NCBI RefSeq assembly: GCF_003751845.1
Contig: NZ_RJKQ01000003.1
Coordinates: 457,898-521,897, forward strand
DNA from: Enterobacter sp. BIGb0383
GTDB lineage: Bacteria; Pseudomonadota; Gammaproteobacteria; Enterobacterales; Enterobacteriaceae
DNA: 64,000 bases
Direction of reading: 5' to 3'
Below are positions 9,050 through 18,838 of the stretch, piece after piece. Each line of letters begins with the position of its first letter. Position 1 is the first letter of the stretch. The notes beneath the pieces were generated by a model that worked only from the letters and a program-made list of their open reading frames with translations, was not told the origin of the DNA and made no database searches. Position numbers and translations under genes: made by a program.

Positions 9050-11575
9050 ATGGCGGGGAATGACCGCGAGCCGATTGGACGTAAAGGAAGGACCACGCGT
9101 CCGGCGAAAGAAAAAGTGAGCCGTCGTCAGCTCCGTGATGAGGAGTATGACGACGACTATGAAGATGACGATGAGGATGAAGAGCCGATGCCGCGTAAAG
9201 GTAAGGGAAAAGGTCGCGGGCCTCGCGGCAAACGCGGCTGGTTCTGGCTGCTGCTGAAAATCGGTATTGTCTTTGCCGTATTGATGGCGATCTATGGCGT
9301 CTACCTGGATCAAAAAATCCGCAGCCGCATTGACGGTAAGGTATGGCAGCTTCCGGCGGCGGTGTATGGCCGGATGGTCAACCTCGAACCGGATATGCCC
9401 ATCAGCAAAAATGAGATGGTGAAGCTGCTGACGGCCACCCAGTACCGCCAGGTGACGAAGATGACCCGTCCCGGCGAGTTTACGGTTCAGGCCAACAGCG
9501 TCGAGATGATCCGCCGTCCGTTTGATTTCCCGGACAGCAAAGAGGGCCAGGTGCGTGCGCGTCTGACCTTTGATGGCGATCGCCTGGAGACTATCGAGAA
9601 TCTGGACAGCAATCGTCAGTTCGGTTTCTTCCGTCTCGATCCGCGTCTGATCACCATGCTCTCGTCGCCGAACGGCGAGCAGCGCCTGTTTGTGCCGCGC
9701 AGCGGCTTCCCGGATCTGCTGGTGGATACCCTGCTGGCCACGGAAGACCGTCACTTCTACGAGCATGACGGGATCAGCGTGTACTCCATTGGCCGTGCGG
9801 TGCTGGCAAACCTGACCGCCGGTCGCACCGTCCAGGGGGCCAGTACGCTGACCCAGCAGCTGGTGAAAAACCTGTTCCTCTCCAGCGAGCGCTCCTACTG
9901 GCGTAAAGCCAACGAAGCCTATATGGCGCTGATTATGGATGCCCGCTACAGCAAGGATCGCATCCTTGAGCTGTATATGAACGAGGTCTATCTCGGTCAG
10001 AGCGGCGATAGCGAAATTCGCGGCTTCCCGCTGGCCAGCCTTTACTACTTTGGCCGTCCGGTGGAAGAGCTGAGCCTTGACCAGCAGGCGCTGCTGGTGG
10101 GTATGGTCAAAGGGGCGTCGGTCTACAACCCGTGGCGCAACCCGAAACTGGCCCTCGAACGCCGTAATCTGGTGCTGCGCTTGCTGCAGCAGCAGCAGGT
10201 GATCGACCAGGAGCTGTATGAAATGCTGAGCGCCCGTCCGCTGGGCGTGCAGCCGCGTGGCGGGGTGATCTCACCGCAGCCGGCCTTTATGCAGATGGTT
10301 CGCCAGGAGCTGCAGGCGAAGCTGGGCGATAAAGTGAAAGATCTCTCCGGCGTGAAAATCTTTACCACCTTTGACTCGATGGCGCAGGACGCCGCGGAGA
10401 AAGCGGTGGTCGAAGGGATCCCGGCGCTGATCAAACAGCGCAAGCTGACCGATCTTGAAACGGCGATGGTGATTGTCGATCGCTACAGCGGGGAAGTTCG
10501 CGCCATGGTGGGCGGCGCTAACCCGCAGTTTGCGGGCTATAACCGCGCCATGCAGGCAAGGCGTTCTATCGGGTCGCTGGCAAAACCGGCCACCTACCTG
10601 ACCGCGCTGAGCCAGCCGAATCTGTACCGGCTGAATACCTGGATTGCCGATGCGCCGATCTCTCTGCGCCAGCCGAATGGCCAGGTCTGGTCGCCGCAGA
10701 ACGACGACCGTCGCTTTAGCGGGCAGGTGATGCTGGTGGATGCCTTAACCCGCTCCATGAACGTCCCGACGGTCAATCTGGGGATGGCGCTGGGTCTGCC
10801 AGCGGTCACCGATACCTGGCAGAAGCTTGGCGCGCCGAAAGATCAGCTGCACGCCGTTCCGGCAATGCTGCTGGGTGCGCTGAACCTGACGCCGGTCGAA
10901 GTGGCCCAGGCGTTCCAGACCATCGCCAGCGGCGGGAATCGTGCGCAGCTCTCTTCGCTGCGTTCGGTCATTGCCGAAGACGGTAACGTGCTCTATCAGA
11001 GCTATCCGCAGTCGGAACGTGCCGTTCCGGCGCAGGCGGCATATCTGACCCTGTGGACCATGCAGCAGGTGATTGAGCGCGGTACCGGTCGCCAGCTTGG
11101 CGCGAAGTATCCGTCCATGCATCTGGCGGGTAAAACCGGGACCACCAACAACAACGTCGATACCTGGTTTGCCGGTATCGACGGTCGTGAAGTCGCGATT
11201 ACCTGGGTGGGCCGCGATAACAACCAGCCGACGAAGCTGTACGGCTCCAGCGGGGCAATGTCTATTTATCAGCGCTATCTGGCGAATCAGCCACCGAATC
11301 CGCTGAACCTGACTCCGCCGGAAGATATTGTCGACATGGGCGTTGATGATATGGGCAACTTTGTCTGCGGTGGCGGTACGCGTACTCTGCCGGTCTGGAC
11401 CACCCAACCGGATCAGCTGTGCCAGCTGAACCAGAATCAGCCGGCGCAAAACAATAACCCGTTTGCTCAGCCTGAGAACCCGCAACAGCAGCAGCCTCAA
11501 CAGCCGCCGCAGCAGCAGGAAGAGAAGAGCGACGGCGTCGCTGGCTGGATAAAAGAGATGTTCGGCAGTAACTAG
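9050..11575 (+). CDS. mrcB: Bifunctional penicillin-binding protein 1b
   Basis: Inner-membrane class A PBP that polymerises glycan strands and cross-links peptides. The 841-residue product (844 in E. coli) has an acidic cytoplasmic tail (residues 30-46, very rich in D and E), a basic patch, one membrane helix (about 65-87), a UB2H domain that binds LpoB, and a GT51 domain with catalytic E232 in [12 protein letters not shown]. The transpeptidase domain shows S509 of SLAK, SMN, and K695 of KTGT. The C-terminus is rich in Q, P and N. Start at ATG 9050 follows GGAGAGAG. An internal Met47 (9188) matches the start of the short gamma form known in E. coli. Confidence 0.98.
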   Translation: MAGNDREPIGRKGRTTRPAKEKVSRRQLRDEEYDDDYEDDDEDEEPMPRKGKGKGRGPRGKRGWFWLLLKIGIVFAVLMAIYGVYLDQKIRSRIDGKVWQLPAAVYGRMVNLEPDMPISKNEMVKLLTATQYRQVTKMTRPGEFTVQANSVEMIRRPFDFPDSKEGQVRARLTFDGDRLETIENLDSNRQFGFFRLDPRLITMLSSPNGEQRLFVPRSGFPDLLVDTLLATEDRHFYEHDGISVYSIGRAVLANLTAGRTVQGASTLTQQLVKNLFLSSERSYWRKANEAYMALIMDARYSKDRILELYMNEVYLGQSGDSEIRGFPLASLYYFGRPVEELSLDQQALLVGMVKGASVYNPWRNPKLALERRNLVLRLLQQQQVIDQELYEMLSARPLGVQPRGGVISPQPAFMQMVRQELQAKLGDKVKDLSGVKIFTTFDSMAQDAAEKAVVEGIPALIKQRKLTDLETAMVIVDRYSGEVRAMVGGANPQFAGYNRAMQARRSIGSLAKPATYLTALSQPNLYRLNTWIADAPISLRQPNGQVWSPQNDDRRFSGQVMLVDALTRSMNVPTVNLGMALGLPAVTDTWQKLGAPKDQLHAVPAMLLGALNLTPVEVAQAFQTIASGGNRAQLSSLRSVIAEDGNVLYQSYPQSERAVPAQAAYLTLWTMQQVIERGTGRQLGAKYPSMHLAGKTGTTNNNVDTWFAGIDGREVAITWVGRDNNQPTKLYGSSGAMSIYQRYLANQPPNPLNLTPPEDIVDMGVDDMGNFVCGGGTRTLPVWTTQPDQLCQLNQNQPAQNNNPFAQPENPQQQQPQQPPQQQEEKSDGVAGWIKEMFGSN

Positions 11576-11583
11576 GTGACAGG

Positions 11584-11612
11584 GCCCCTTGATCATCAAG
11601 GGGCTTTTTTTT
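11584..11612 (+). terminator. Intrinsic terminator after mrcB
   Basis: GCCCCTTGAT and ATCAAGGGGC form a perfect stem (11584-11604) followed by eight Ts, starting nine bases after the mrcB stop. Confidence 0.93.
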
Positions 11613-11680
11613 ATGCGTAAATCAATAGTGTTATTGTGGCTATTAATTAGGCCTTCAAACCCCGCCAGTGCCCATAGCGC

Positions 11681-11734
11681 TTGAAAAACCTGCGTCGTTT
11701 CGCCTATTATTTCGCAGCTATAATAATCATTCTC
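11681..11734 (+). promoter_or_regulatory. fhu promoter with overlapping Fur-box-like operator
   Basis: TTGAAA (11681-11686) and TATTAT (11705-11710) are separated by 18 bases. Just downstream, ATAATAATCATTCTC (11720-11734) matches 13 of the last 15 positions of the 19-base Fur consensus, with poor fit in the first four. This is the position of the fhuA promoter in E. coli; here it must drive fhuCDB because fhuA is missing. Iron-loaded Fur would be expected to repress it. Confidence 0.75.
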
Positions 11735-11797
11735 GTTTACCTTATCATTTCGCCATCCGGGCACGGCGTGCTGTTCCCGCTCAACAAGTTGGACGCT

Positions 11798-12595
11798 ATG
11801 CAGGAAAACCAAACGCATCCTGATACCACCTTCGCCCTGTCGCAGGTCTCTTTCCGCGTTCCCGGACGCACGCTGCTGCATCCGCTGTCGCTGACCTTTC
11901 CGCAGGGAAAAGTGACCGGTCTGATTGGCCATAACGGCTCCGGAAAATCTACCCTGCTGAAGATGCTCGGTCGTCACCAGCCACCGTCAGACGGCAATAT
12001 TTTGCTCGACGCGCAGCCGCTGGAGAGCTGGAACAGCAAGGCCTTTGCCCGCAAAGTGGCCTATCTGCCGCAGCAGCTGCCGCAGGCGGAAGGGATGACG
12101 GTGCGCGAGCTGGTGGCGATTGGTCGCTATCCGTGGCACGGGGCGCTGGGGCGTTTCGGCGTGGCCGACCGGGAAAAGGTGGAAGAGGCGATTGCGCTGG
12201 TCGGCCTGAAGCCGCTGGCTCACCGTCTGGTAGACAGCCTCTCCGGCGGGGAGCGTCAGCGGGCGTGGATCGCCATGCTGGTGGCGCAGGACAGTCGCTG
12301 CCTGCTGCTGGATGAACCCACCTCGGCGCTGGATATCGCTCACCAGGTTGACGTCCTGGCGCTGGTGCATCGCCTGAGTCAGGAGCGTGGCCTGACGGTG
12401 ATCGCCGTGCTGCACGATATCAATATGGCCGCCCGCTACTGTGATTATCTTGTTGCCCTGCGCGGCGGGGAGTGTATTGCCCAGGGCACGCCGGATGAGC
12501 TGATGCGCGGTGAAACCCTGGAGAAAATCTACGGGATCCCGATGGGTATTCTGCCGCACCCTGGCGGCGCGGCACCCGTGAGCTTCGTCTACTGA
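11798..12595 (+). CDS. fhuC: Ferric hydroxamate ABC importer, ATPase FhuC
   Basis: Cytoplasmic ATPase of the importer that carries iron-loaded hydroxamate siderophores such as ferrichrome across the inner membrane. Counting from ATG 11798 it has 265 residues, as in E. coli. It shows Walker A GHNGSGKST, the signature LSGGERQRAW, Walker B CLLLDEPTSALD and the switch His in AVLHDIN. The frame is open back to 11681, but that codon is the -35 box of the promoter, so the longer form is not credible. The stop overlaps the fhuD start (TGATG). The outer-membrane receptor fhuA, which precedes fhuC in E. coli, is absent. Confidence 0.97.
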   Translation: MQENQTHPDTTFALSQVSFRVPGRTLLHPLSLTFPQGKVTGLIGHNGSGKSTLLKMLGRHQPPSDGNILLDAQPLESWNSKAFARKVAYLPQQLPQAEGMTVRELVAIGRYPWHGALGRFGVADREKVEEAIALVGLKPLAHRLVDSLSGGERQRAWIAMLVAQDSRCLLLDEPTSALDIAHQVDVLALVHRLSQERGLTVIAVLHDINMAARYCDYLVALRGGECIAQGTPDELMRGETLEKIYGIPMGILPHPGGAAPVSFVY

Positions 12596-13485
12596 TGGTT
12601 TCGAATCTGATAAGCCGCCGTCGCTTACTGACGGCTATGGCCCTGTCGCCGCTGCTCTGGCAGATGCGCGATGCCCGTGCGGCCAGCATCGATCCGCATC
12701 GCATCGTGGCGCTGGAGTGGCTGCCGGTTGAGCTGCTGCTGGCGCTGGGCGTGATGCCCTATGGCGTGGCTGACGTGAATAATTACAATCTGTGGGTGAA
12801 TGAACCCTCGCTGCCCTCGACGGTGATTGACGTGGGCCTGCGTACCGAACCCAATCTTGAACTGCTGACCCAGATGAAGCCCTCGTATCTGGTCTGGTCG
12901 GCAGGCTACGGTCCTTCTTCGTCGACGCTGGCGAAAATTGCGCCCGGCCGCGGCTTTACCTTTAGCGACGGCAAAAAGCCGCTGACGATGGCGCGCAACT
13001 CCCTGGGAGAGATGGCGCAGCTGCTGGATATGCAGGCGGCGGCGAATAAGCATCTCGACGAATTTGAACAGCTTATCGAGTCAATTAAACCCCGCTTTGC
13101 CGGGCGCGGCAGCCGTCCGCTGCTGATGCTGACCTTGCTCGATACCCGTCATATGCTGGTATTTGGTTCCAATTGCCTGTTCCAGGAAGTGCTCGATCGC
13201 TACGGCATCGAGAATGCCTGGCATGGCGAAGAGACCTTCTGGGGTAGCACGACCGTTGGTATCGACCGTCTGGCCAGCTTTAAAGACGACGTGGACGTGC
13301 TCTGCTTCGATCACGGTAACGAGGCGGATATGCAGACGCTGATGGCGACGCCGCTGTGGCAGGCGATGCCCTTTGTGCGTGCCGGTCGCTTCCAGCGGGT
13401 TCCTGCTGTCTGGTTCTACGGGGCGACGCTTTCCGCGATGCACTTTGCCCGTGTGCTGGATGGCGCGCTGGGAGGCAAAGCATGA
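12595..13485 (+). CDS. fhuD: Periplasmic ferric hydroxamate-binding protein FhuD
   Basis: Binds ferric hydroxamates in the periplasm and delivers them to FhuB. The product has 296 residues, the E. coli length. The N-terminus carries a twin-arginine type signal, SRRRLLTAMALSPLLW, with probable cleavage after DARA near residue 30, so export by Tat is likely. The rest is the class III binding-protein fold, with the RIVALEWLPVELLLALG opening and tryptophan- and arginine-rich pocket segments. Start ATG overlaps the fhuC stop by one base, and the stop overlaps the fhuB start by four (ATGA), so the three genes are translationally coupled. Confidence 0.97.
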   Translation: MVSNLISRRRLLTAMALSPLLWQMRDARAASIDPHRIVALEWLPVELLLALGVMPYGVADVNNYNLWVNEPSLPSTVIDVGLRTEPNLELLTQMKPSYLVWSAGYGPSSSTLAKIAPGRGFTFSDGKKPLTMARNSLGEMAQLLDMQAAANKHLDEFEQLIESIKPRFAGRGSRPLLMLTLLDTRHMLVFGSNCLFQEVLDRYGIENAWHGEETFWGSTTVGIDRLASFKDDVDVLCFDHGNEADMQTLMATPLWQAMPFVRAGRFQRVPAVWFYGATLSAMHFARVLDGALGGKA

Positions 13486-15461
13486 CGCGCCGCAATCTCG
13501 TCTTCCCGGCGCTGCTGGCCGTCCTCTTTGTGCTGGCCGCCCTGTTAAGCTGGTCGAATTTAACCCATACCCTGCCGCGTGCGCAGTGGGGCGAAGCGTT
13601 CTGGCAGCCTGACCAGGATCGTATCCAGCAGATGCTGTTCCACTACAGCCTGTTGCCGAGGCTGGTGATTTCACTCCTGGTGGGTGCCGGGCTGGGGCTG
13701 GTGGGCGTGCTGTTCCAGCAGGTGCTGCGTAACCCGCTGGCCGAGCCGACCACGCTGGGTGTCTCTACCGGCGCACAGTTGGGGATGACGATTACCGCCC
13801 TGTGGGCGATCCCGGGCGTGATGGCCTCGCAGTTTGCGGCGCTGGCCGGTGCCTGCGTGGTGGGTGCGCTGGTGTTTGGCGTGGCCTGGGGGAAACGTTT
13901 ATCGCCGGTGACGCTGATCCTGGCCGGTCTGGTGGTCAGCCTCTACTGCGGGGCGATTAACCAGCTGCTGGTACTGTTCCATCACGATCAGCTTCAGGGC
14001 ATGTTCCTGTGGAGCACCGGCAGCCTGACCCAGACAGACTGGAGTATCGTCCAGCGGCTGTGGCCACAGCTGCTGATCGGTGCGATGCTGACCCTGCTTC
14101 TGCTGCGTCCCCTGACCTTAATGGGGCTGGATGACGGCGTGGCCCGCAATCTTGGGCTGGCCCTGTCTCTGGCTCGTCTGGCGGCGCTGACGCTGGCGAT
14201 TGTGCTAAGCGCACTGCTGGTTAACGCGGTCGGGATTATCGGCTTTATCGGCCTGTTTTCGCCGCTGCTGGCGAAGATGGTTGGCGTGCGCCGACTTCTG
14301 CCGCGCCTGCTGGTGGCTCCGCTGATCGGGGCGCTGATCCTCTGGCTGTCCGATCAGATAGTGCTGTGGCTGACGCGGGTATGGATGGAAGTCTCCACCG
14401 GTGCCATCACCGCGCTTATCGGCGCGCCGCTGCTGCTGTGGCTGCTGCCGCGTCTGCGCAGTATGAGCGCTCCGGCAATGAATGCCGGAGACACCGTACC
14501 GGCCGAGCGTCAGCATCTGCCGTGGTTTGCCCTCGGCGGTGTTCTGTTCCTGCTGCTGGCGGCGACCGTGGCGCTATTCTTTGGCCGCGACGCGCAAGGC
14601 TGGACCTGGGCCAGCGGCGACGTGCTGAATGTCCTGCTGGAGTGGCGCTGGCCGCGCATTGTGGCGGCCCTGACCGCCGGGATGATGCTGGCGGTCGCGG
14701 GCTGTATTATCCAGCGCCTGACCGGCAACCCGATGGCCAGCCCCGAAGTGCTGGGGATCAGCTCCGGCGCGGCCTTTGGCGTGGTGCTGATGCTGTTCTT
14801 CGTGCCCGGCAATGCCTTTGGCTGGCTGCTGCCTGCGGGCAGTCTTGGTGCTGCCGGAACGCTGCTGATTATCCTGATTGCCGCCGGGCGCGGGGGCTTT
14901 TCGCCGCACCGGATGCTGCTTGCCGGGATGGCGCTCAGTACCGCCTTTACCATGCTCCTGATGATGCTGCAGGCCAGCGGCGATCCGCGTATGGCCCAGA
15001 TCCTGACCTGGATTTCCGGTTCAACCTACGGGGCGACCGGTGAGCAGGCGGTGAAAACCTTTGCGGTCATGGTTGTGCTGCTGGCGCTTGCGCCGCTGTG
15101 CCGTCGCTGGCTGACGATTCTGCCGCTGGGCGGTGAGACTGCTCGTGCGGTGGGAATGGCGCTGACGCCTTCACGCGTTGGCCTGCTGCTGCTGGCCGCC
15201 TGTCTGACAGCGACCGCCACTATGACTATCGGCCCGCTAAGCTTTATCGGCCTGATGGCACCGCATATTGCCAGAATGATGGGCTTCCGCCGGGCGATGC
15301 CGCATATGGTGATGTCGGCGCTGATCGGTGGCGTGCTGCTGGTGCTGGCTGACTGGTGCGGACGCATGCTGATGTTCCCGTTCCAGATCCCGGCCGGGCT
15401 GCTGTCGACCTTTATCGGCGCGCCGTACTTTGTTTATTTGCTGAGAAAGCAGAGCAGGTAA
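13482..15461 (+). CDS. fhuB: Ferric hydroxamate ABC importer, permease FhuB
   Basis: Inner-membrane permease made of two fused FecCD-type halves, each of about ten membrane helices, so one polypeptide replaces the usual dimer. The product has 659 residues against 660 in E. coli. The two halves repeat the same landmarks: QQVLRNPLAEPTTLGVSTGA in the first half and IIQRLTGNPMASPEVLGISSGA in the second, and GFIGLFSPLLAKM against SFIGLMAPHIARM, the helical loops that contact the ATPase. An open frame extends 42 codons into fhuD, but ATG 13482 fits the family N-terminus and overlaps the fhuD stop. It ends the fhuCDB operon. Confidence 0.97.
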   Translation: MTRRNLVFPALLAVLFVLAALLSWSNLTHTLPRAQWGEAFWQPDQDRIQQMLFHYSLLPRLVISLLVGAGLGLVGVLFQQVLRNPLAEPTTLGVSTGAQLGMTITALWAIPGVMASQFAALAGACVVGALVFGVAWGKRLSPVTLILAGLVVSLYCGAINQLLVLFHHDQLQGMFLWSTGSLTQTDWSIVQRLWPQLLIGAMLTLLLLRPLTLMGLDDGVARNLGLALSLARLAALTLAIVLSALLVNAVGIIGFIGLFSPLLAKMVGVRRLLPRLLVAPLIGALILWLSDQIVLWLTRVWMEVSTGAITALIGAPLLLWLLPRLRSMSAPAMNAGDTVPAERQHLPWFALGGVLFLLLAATVALFFGRDAQGWTWASGDVLNVLLEWRWPRIVAALTAGMMLAVAGCIIQRLTGNPMASPEVLGISSGAAFGVVLMLFFVPGNAFGWLLPAGSLGAAGTLLIILIAAGRGGFSPHRMLLAGMALSTAFTMLLMMLQASGDPRMAQILTWISGSTYGATGEQAVKTFAVMVVLLALAPLCRRWLTILPLGGETARAVGMALTPSRVGLLLLAACLTATATMTIGPLSFIGLMAPHIARMMGFRRAMPHMVMSALIGGVLLVLADWCGRMLMFPFQIPAGLLSTFIGAPYFVYLLRKQSR

Positions 15462-15470
15462 TCAGGTGGG

Positions 15471-15498
15471 ATACCGGGCTGCCGTCGCAGCCCGGTAT
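15471..15498. terminator. Hairpin between convergent fhuB and hemL
   Basis: A perfect 12-base stem, ATACCGGGCTGC with its complement, around CGTC (15471-15498). It lies between the stops of the convergent genes. No good T-run follows on either strand, so its strength as a terminator is uncertain. Confidence 0.5.
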
Positions 15499-15506
15499 TA
15501 AACGGC

Positions 15507-16787
15507 TTACAGTTTTGCAAACGCCTTGCGTGCTGCATCGATGGTTTTATCGATATCCGCTTCGCTGTGCGCCACGGACATAAAGCCCGCCTCAAACGCC
15601 GACGGCGCAAGGTACACACCCTCTTCCAGCATCAGATGGAAGAAACGCTTAAAGCGTTCCACATCGCATTTCACCACGTCCTGATAGCAGGTCACGGTGT
15701 CGGCATCGGTAAAGAAGATCCCGAACATCCCGCCAACGTTATTCACCACCAGACCAATACCGTTTTCCTGCGCGGCATTCAGCAGGCCGTCGGCCAGGCG
15801 ATTGGTGAGATCGGTCAGAGTGGTATGGATACCCGGCTGCGCCACTTCGGTCAGACAGGCGTAGCCCGCAGCCATTGCAATCGGGTTACCGGACAGGGTG
15901 CCCGCCTGATAGACCGGCCCGGTCGGCGCCAGCGCTTCCATCACGTCACGGCGTCCGCCGAACGCGCCTACCGGCATCCCGCCGCCGATAATCTTGCCCA
16001 GGCAGGTCAGGTCCGGCACCACGTCGTAGTAAGCCTGTGCCCCGGCCAGCGCTACGCGGAAGCCGGTCATTACTTCATCGATAATCAGCAGCGCGCCGAA
16101 CTCGTCGCACAGGGCGCGCAGGCCCGGCAGGAACTCGGCTGACGGCGGAATGCAGTTCATATTGCCGGCGACCGGCTCAACGATAATACAGGCGATCTCC
16201 TGCGGGAATTCGCTAAAGGCCTGGCGGACGGAGTCGAGATCGTTATAGGTGCAGGTCAGAGTATGACGCGCAAAGTCTGCCGGAACGCCCGGGGAGTTCG
16301 GCTGGCCGAGGGTCAGCGCGCCGGAACCGGCTTTCACCAGCAGGCAGTCGGCGTGGCCGTGATAGCAGCCTTCGAACTTGATAATTTTATCGCGGCCGGT
16401 AAAGCCACGGGCCAGGCGAATGGCGCTCATGGTGGCTTCGGTGCCGGAGTTCACCATGCGGACCATATCCATCGTCGGCACCAGCTCGGTCACCAGCGCC
16501 GCCATCTTCACTTCCATCTCGGTCGGCGCGCCGAAGCTCAGGCCGCGCTGGGCCGCTTCAATCACCGCATTGCGGATGGCCGGGTGGTTGTGACCCAGCA
16601 CCATCGGTCCCCAGGAGCCGACATAATCGATATAGGCCTTGCCGTCGACATCGTACAGATATGCGCCGTCGGCACGTTCGATAAACAGCGGCGTACCGCC
16701 CACGCCGGTAAATGCGCGGACCGGTGAGTTAACGCCGCCCGGAATAAGCTGACGTGCGGCCTGGTAGAGGTTTTCAGACTGGCTCAT
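15507..16787 (-). CDS. hemL: Glutamate-1-semialdehyde 2,1-aminomutase
   Basis: PLP enzyme that converts glutamate-1-semialdehyde to 5-aminolevulinate, the first tetrapyrrole precursor made by the C5 pathway. From ATG 16787 the product is 426 residues, the E. coli length. The PLP lysine is K265 in [27 protein letters not shown] (113-128) binds the cofactor phosphate and [12 protein letters not shown] (233-244) carries the Asp that contacts the pyridine nitrogen. An in-frame start 45 codons upstream exists but adds nothing conserved. The gene is single, convergent with fhuB and divergent from clcA. Confidence 0.98.
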   Translation of the reverse strand: MSQSENLYQAARQLIPGGVNSPVRAFTGVGGTPLFIERADGAYLYDVDGKAYIDYVGSWGPMVLGHNHPAIRNAVIEAAQRGLSFGAPTEMEVKMAALVTELVPTMDMVRMVNSGTEATMSAIRLARGFTGRDKIIKFEGCYHGHADCLLVKAGSGALTLGQPNSPGVPADFARHTLTCTYNDLDSVRQAFSEFPQEIACIIVEPVAGNMNCIPPSAEFLPGLRALCDEFGALLIIDEVMTGFRVALAGAQAYYDVVPDLTCLGKIIGGGMPVGAFGGRRDVMEALAPTGPVYQAGTLSGNPIAMAAGYACLTEVAQPGIHTTLTDLTNRLADGLLNAAQENGIGLVVNNVGGMFGIFFTDADTVTCYQDVVKCDVERFKRFFHLMLEEGVYLAPSAFEAGFMSVAHSEADIDKTIDAARKAFAKL

Positions 16788-16956
16788 TGAGAGATCCCTG
16801 GTTCTGAGAAAAATGGTTGCCGGTATTCTAAGGGATTCGATAAGGGTTATGAAAGCGTTGCCCGTCGGGAACGTCAACAGGAGAGGGTTTTCCCGCGACG
16901 TTGCAGAGCGAGGCGAGTACAATGCTGTCTCAATTTGGTCAGACCAATAGACAGGT

Positions 16957-18366
16957 ATGGTGATGAACGCGGAATCTTCCCTTTCTGCCCGTCAAAGAGT
17001 ACGACAGCGACGCAGCGAGACAATAAAACGTCTTGTTAGGCAGGATAAAACGCCGTTGGCTATTCTGGTGATGGCCGCGCTGGTTGGAACGCTTGCCGGA
17101 CTGCTGGGGGTGGCTTTTGAAAAAGCGGTTAATGCCGTGCTGGCGCTTCGGCTGGCAACGCTTGCCCATCACGTTGATCGCAGCCTTCTGCTGTGGCCGC
17201 TGGCCTTTGTGTTATCAGCCATTCTGGCGATGGTGGGTTACTGGCTGGTACGCCGTTTTGCACCCGAGGCCGGAGGATCGGGGATCCCGGAAATTGAGGG
17301 TGCGCTGGAAGAGCTGCGGCCAGTCAGGTGGTGGCGGGTTATTCCGGTCAAGTTTATCGGCGGTATGGGGACGCTGGGTGCGGGAATGGTGCTTGGCCGA
17401 GAAGGGCCGACGGTCCAGTTGGGCGGTAATATTGGACGAATGGTTCTGGATATTTTTCACCTCCGTAGCCCGGAAGCGCGCCATACGTTGCTGGCGACCG
17501 GTGCGGCTGCCGGGTTGTCTGCGGCGTTTAACGCACCGCTGGCAGGCATTCTCTTTATTCTGGAAGAGATGCGGCCGCAGTTCCGTTACAACCTAATCTC
17601 AATTAAAGCGGTCTTTATCGGCGTCATTATGTCCAGCATCGTCTTTCGCCTGTTTAACGGCGAAGCGGCGGTAATCGAAGTGGGTAAGCTGAGTAATGCG
17701 CCGGTGGATACTCTGTGGCTCTATTTTATACTGGGTATGGTGTTTGGCTGCGTCGGACCCGCATTCAACTATCTCGTGTTACGTACTCAGGATATGTTTC
17801 AGCGGCTGCACGGTGGCAGAACCGGGCGCTGGGTGCTGATTGGCGGACTGCTGGGCGGCGGGTGCGGTATTCTGGGCCTGATTGCACCTGCGTTGACGGG
17901 CGGGGGATTTAATCTGATCCCCGTTGCGGCGGCGGGCAGCTACGGTATCGGGATGCTGCTGTTCCTTTTTCTCGCCAGAACGCTCACGACCCTGCTCTGT
18001 TTTTCCTCTGGCGCACCGGGCGGTATTTTTGCGCCTATGCTGTCTCTGGGAACGCTGCTTGGAACGGCATTTGGTACAGCCGCCGCGCACGGGTTCCCCG
18101 ATCTACACTTGCAGGCAGGGACTTTTGCTATTGCTGGAATGGGGGCACTGTTTGCCGCCTCAGTGCGTGCGCCGCTGACCGGCATTGTGCTGGTACTGGA
18201 GATGACAGACAATTACCAGCTTATTTTGCCAATGATTATTACCTGTCTCGGTGCGACACTGCTCGCGCAGTTTCTTGGCGGCAGTCCACTCTATTCGAGC
18301 ATTCTTGCGCGTACCCTGGCGAAGCAGCAGGTGTCCGTCAGTGCGACCATCCGTGAGAATACTTGA
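16957..18366 (+). CDS. clcA: H+/Cl- exchange transporter ClcA
   Basis: Inner-membrane CLC antiporter exchanging two chloride ions for one proton; in enteric bacteria it supports extreme acid resistance together with amino acid decarboxylases. The 469-residue product (473 in E. coli) has the selectivity motifs [14 protein letters not shown] (the gating glutamate) and GGIFAPML, the internal proton glutamate in [12 protein letters not shown], and the tyrosine in DNYQLILPM. Sequence is clearly more divergent from E. coli than neighbouring genes, especially in the first 80 residues and in the middle. ATG 16957 and ATG 16963 are both possible starts; the second has slightly better spacing to ACAGG. 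Confidence 0.95.
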   Translation: MVMNAESSLSARQRVRQRRSETIKRLVRQDKTPLAILVMAALVGTLAGLLGVAFEKAVNAVLALRLATLAHHVDRSLLLWPLAFVLSAILAMVGYWLVRRFAPEAGGSGIPEIEGALEELRPVRWWRVIPVKFIGGMGTLGAGMVLGREGPTVQLGGNIGRMVLDIFHLRSPEARHTLLATGAAAGLSAAFNAPLAGILFILEEMRPQFRYNLISIKAVFIGVIMSSIVFRLFNGEAAVIEVGKLSNAPVDTLWLYFILGMVFGCVGPAFNYLVLRTQDMFQRLHGGRTGRWVLIGGLLGGGCGILGLIAPALTGGGFNLIPVAAAGSYGIGMLLFLFLARTLTTLLCFSSGAPGGIFAPMLSLGTLLGTAFGTAAAHGFPDLHLQAGTFAIAGMGALFAASVRAPLTGIVLVLEMTDNYQLILPMIITCLGATLLAQFLGGSPLYSSILARTLAKQQVSVSATIRENT

Positions 18367-18447
18367 ACGTATTACCCTGGTGTTGGATAATGACGCTAAT
18401 GATCGGGTCATTTTTTGCCCGGATCGCAGTATCAATGGGAGCATATT

Positions 18448-18792
18448 ATGAGTGATGATATTGCAGTGCCGCTGCAGTTTACCGACGCAGCCGCCAGCAA
18501 AGTAAAAAACCTGATCGCAGATGAAGATAACCCGAATATGAAGCTGCGGGTTTACATCACCGGCGGTGGCTGTAGCGGCTTCCAGTATGGTTTCACCTTT
18601 GACGATCAGGTCAATGAAGGCGATATGACCATCGAGAAGCAGGGCGTTGGCCTGGTGGTTGACCCAATGAGCCTGCAGTATCTGGTCGGCGGTGCCGTTG
18701 ACTATACCGAAGGTCTGGAAGGTTCCCGCTTTATCGTGACCAACCCGAACGCGACCAGCACCTGCGGCTGCGGTTCGTCCTTCAGCATCTGA
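18448..18792 (+). CDS. erpA: Iron-sulfur cluster insertion protein ErpA
   Basis: A-type carrier that passes [4Fe-4S] clusters to apoproteins, including the isoprenoid enzymes IspG and IspH, and is essential for aerobic growth of E. coli. The 114-residue product has the three cluster-binding cysteines of the family, C42 in [10 protein letters not shown] and C106 and C108 in [11 protein letters not shown]. Start at ATG 18448 follows GGGAG; an upstream in-frame start adds eleven unrelated residues. It stands alone between clcA and the convergent yadS, separated from the latter by a strong hairpin. Confidence 0.98.
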   Translation: MSDDIAVPLQFTDAAASKVKNLIADEDNPNMKLRVYITGGGCSGFQYGFTFDDQVNEGDMTIEKQGVGLVVDPMSLQYLVGGAVDYTEGLEGSRFIVTNPNATSTCGCGSSFSI

Positions 18793-18808
18793 TTTTCAGG
18801 TTCTGACA

Positions 18809-18837
18809 AAAAAGCCGTGTCTGCGACACGGCTTTTT
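18809..18837. terminator. Bidirectional terminator between erpA and yadS
   Basis: AAAAAGCCGTGTC pairs with GACACGGCTTTTT around TGC. A- and T-runs flank the GC stem on both sides, so it can end transcripts from erpA and from yadS. Confidence 0.92.
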
Positions 18838-18838
18838 G

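Noticed and set aside
8597..9766. Long open frame on the minus strand (389 codons) opposite hrpB and mrcB
   Set aside because: It lies antisense to two well-supported genes, has biased low-complexity composition and matches no family. GC-rich third positions create such frames.
11681..11797. An in-frame 39-residue extension of FhuC containing a hydrophobic stretch
   Set aside because: Its start codon is the -35 hexamer of the fhu promoter and the Fur-box-like site lies inside it, so the transcript begins after the supposed start. FhuC from ATG 11798 has the normal length.
10745..11977. Long minus-strand frame (410 codons) opposite mrcB and fhuC
   Set aside because: It runs through the mrcB terminator and fhu promoter and is antisense to conserved coding sequence.
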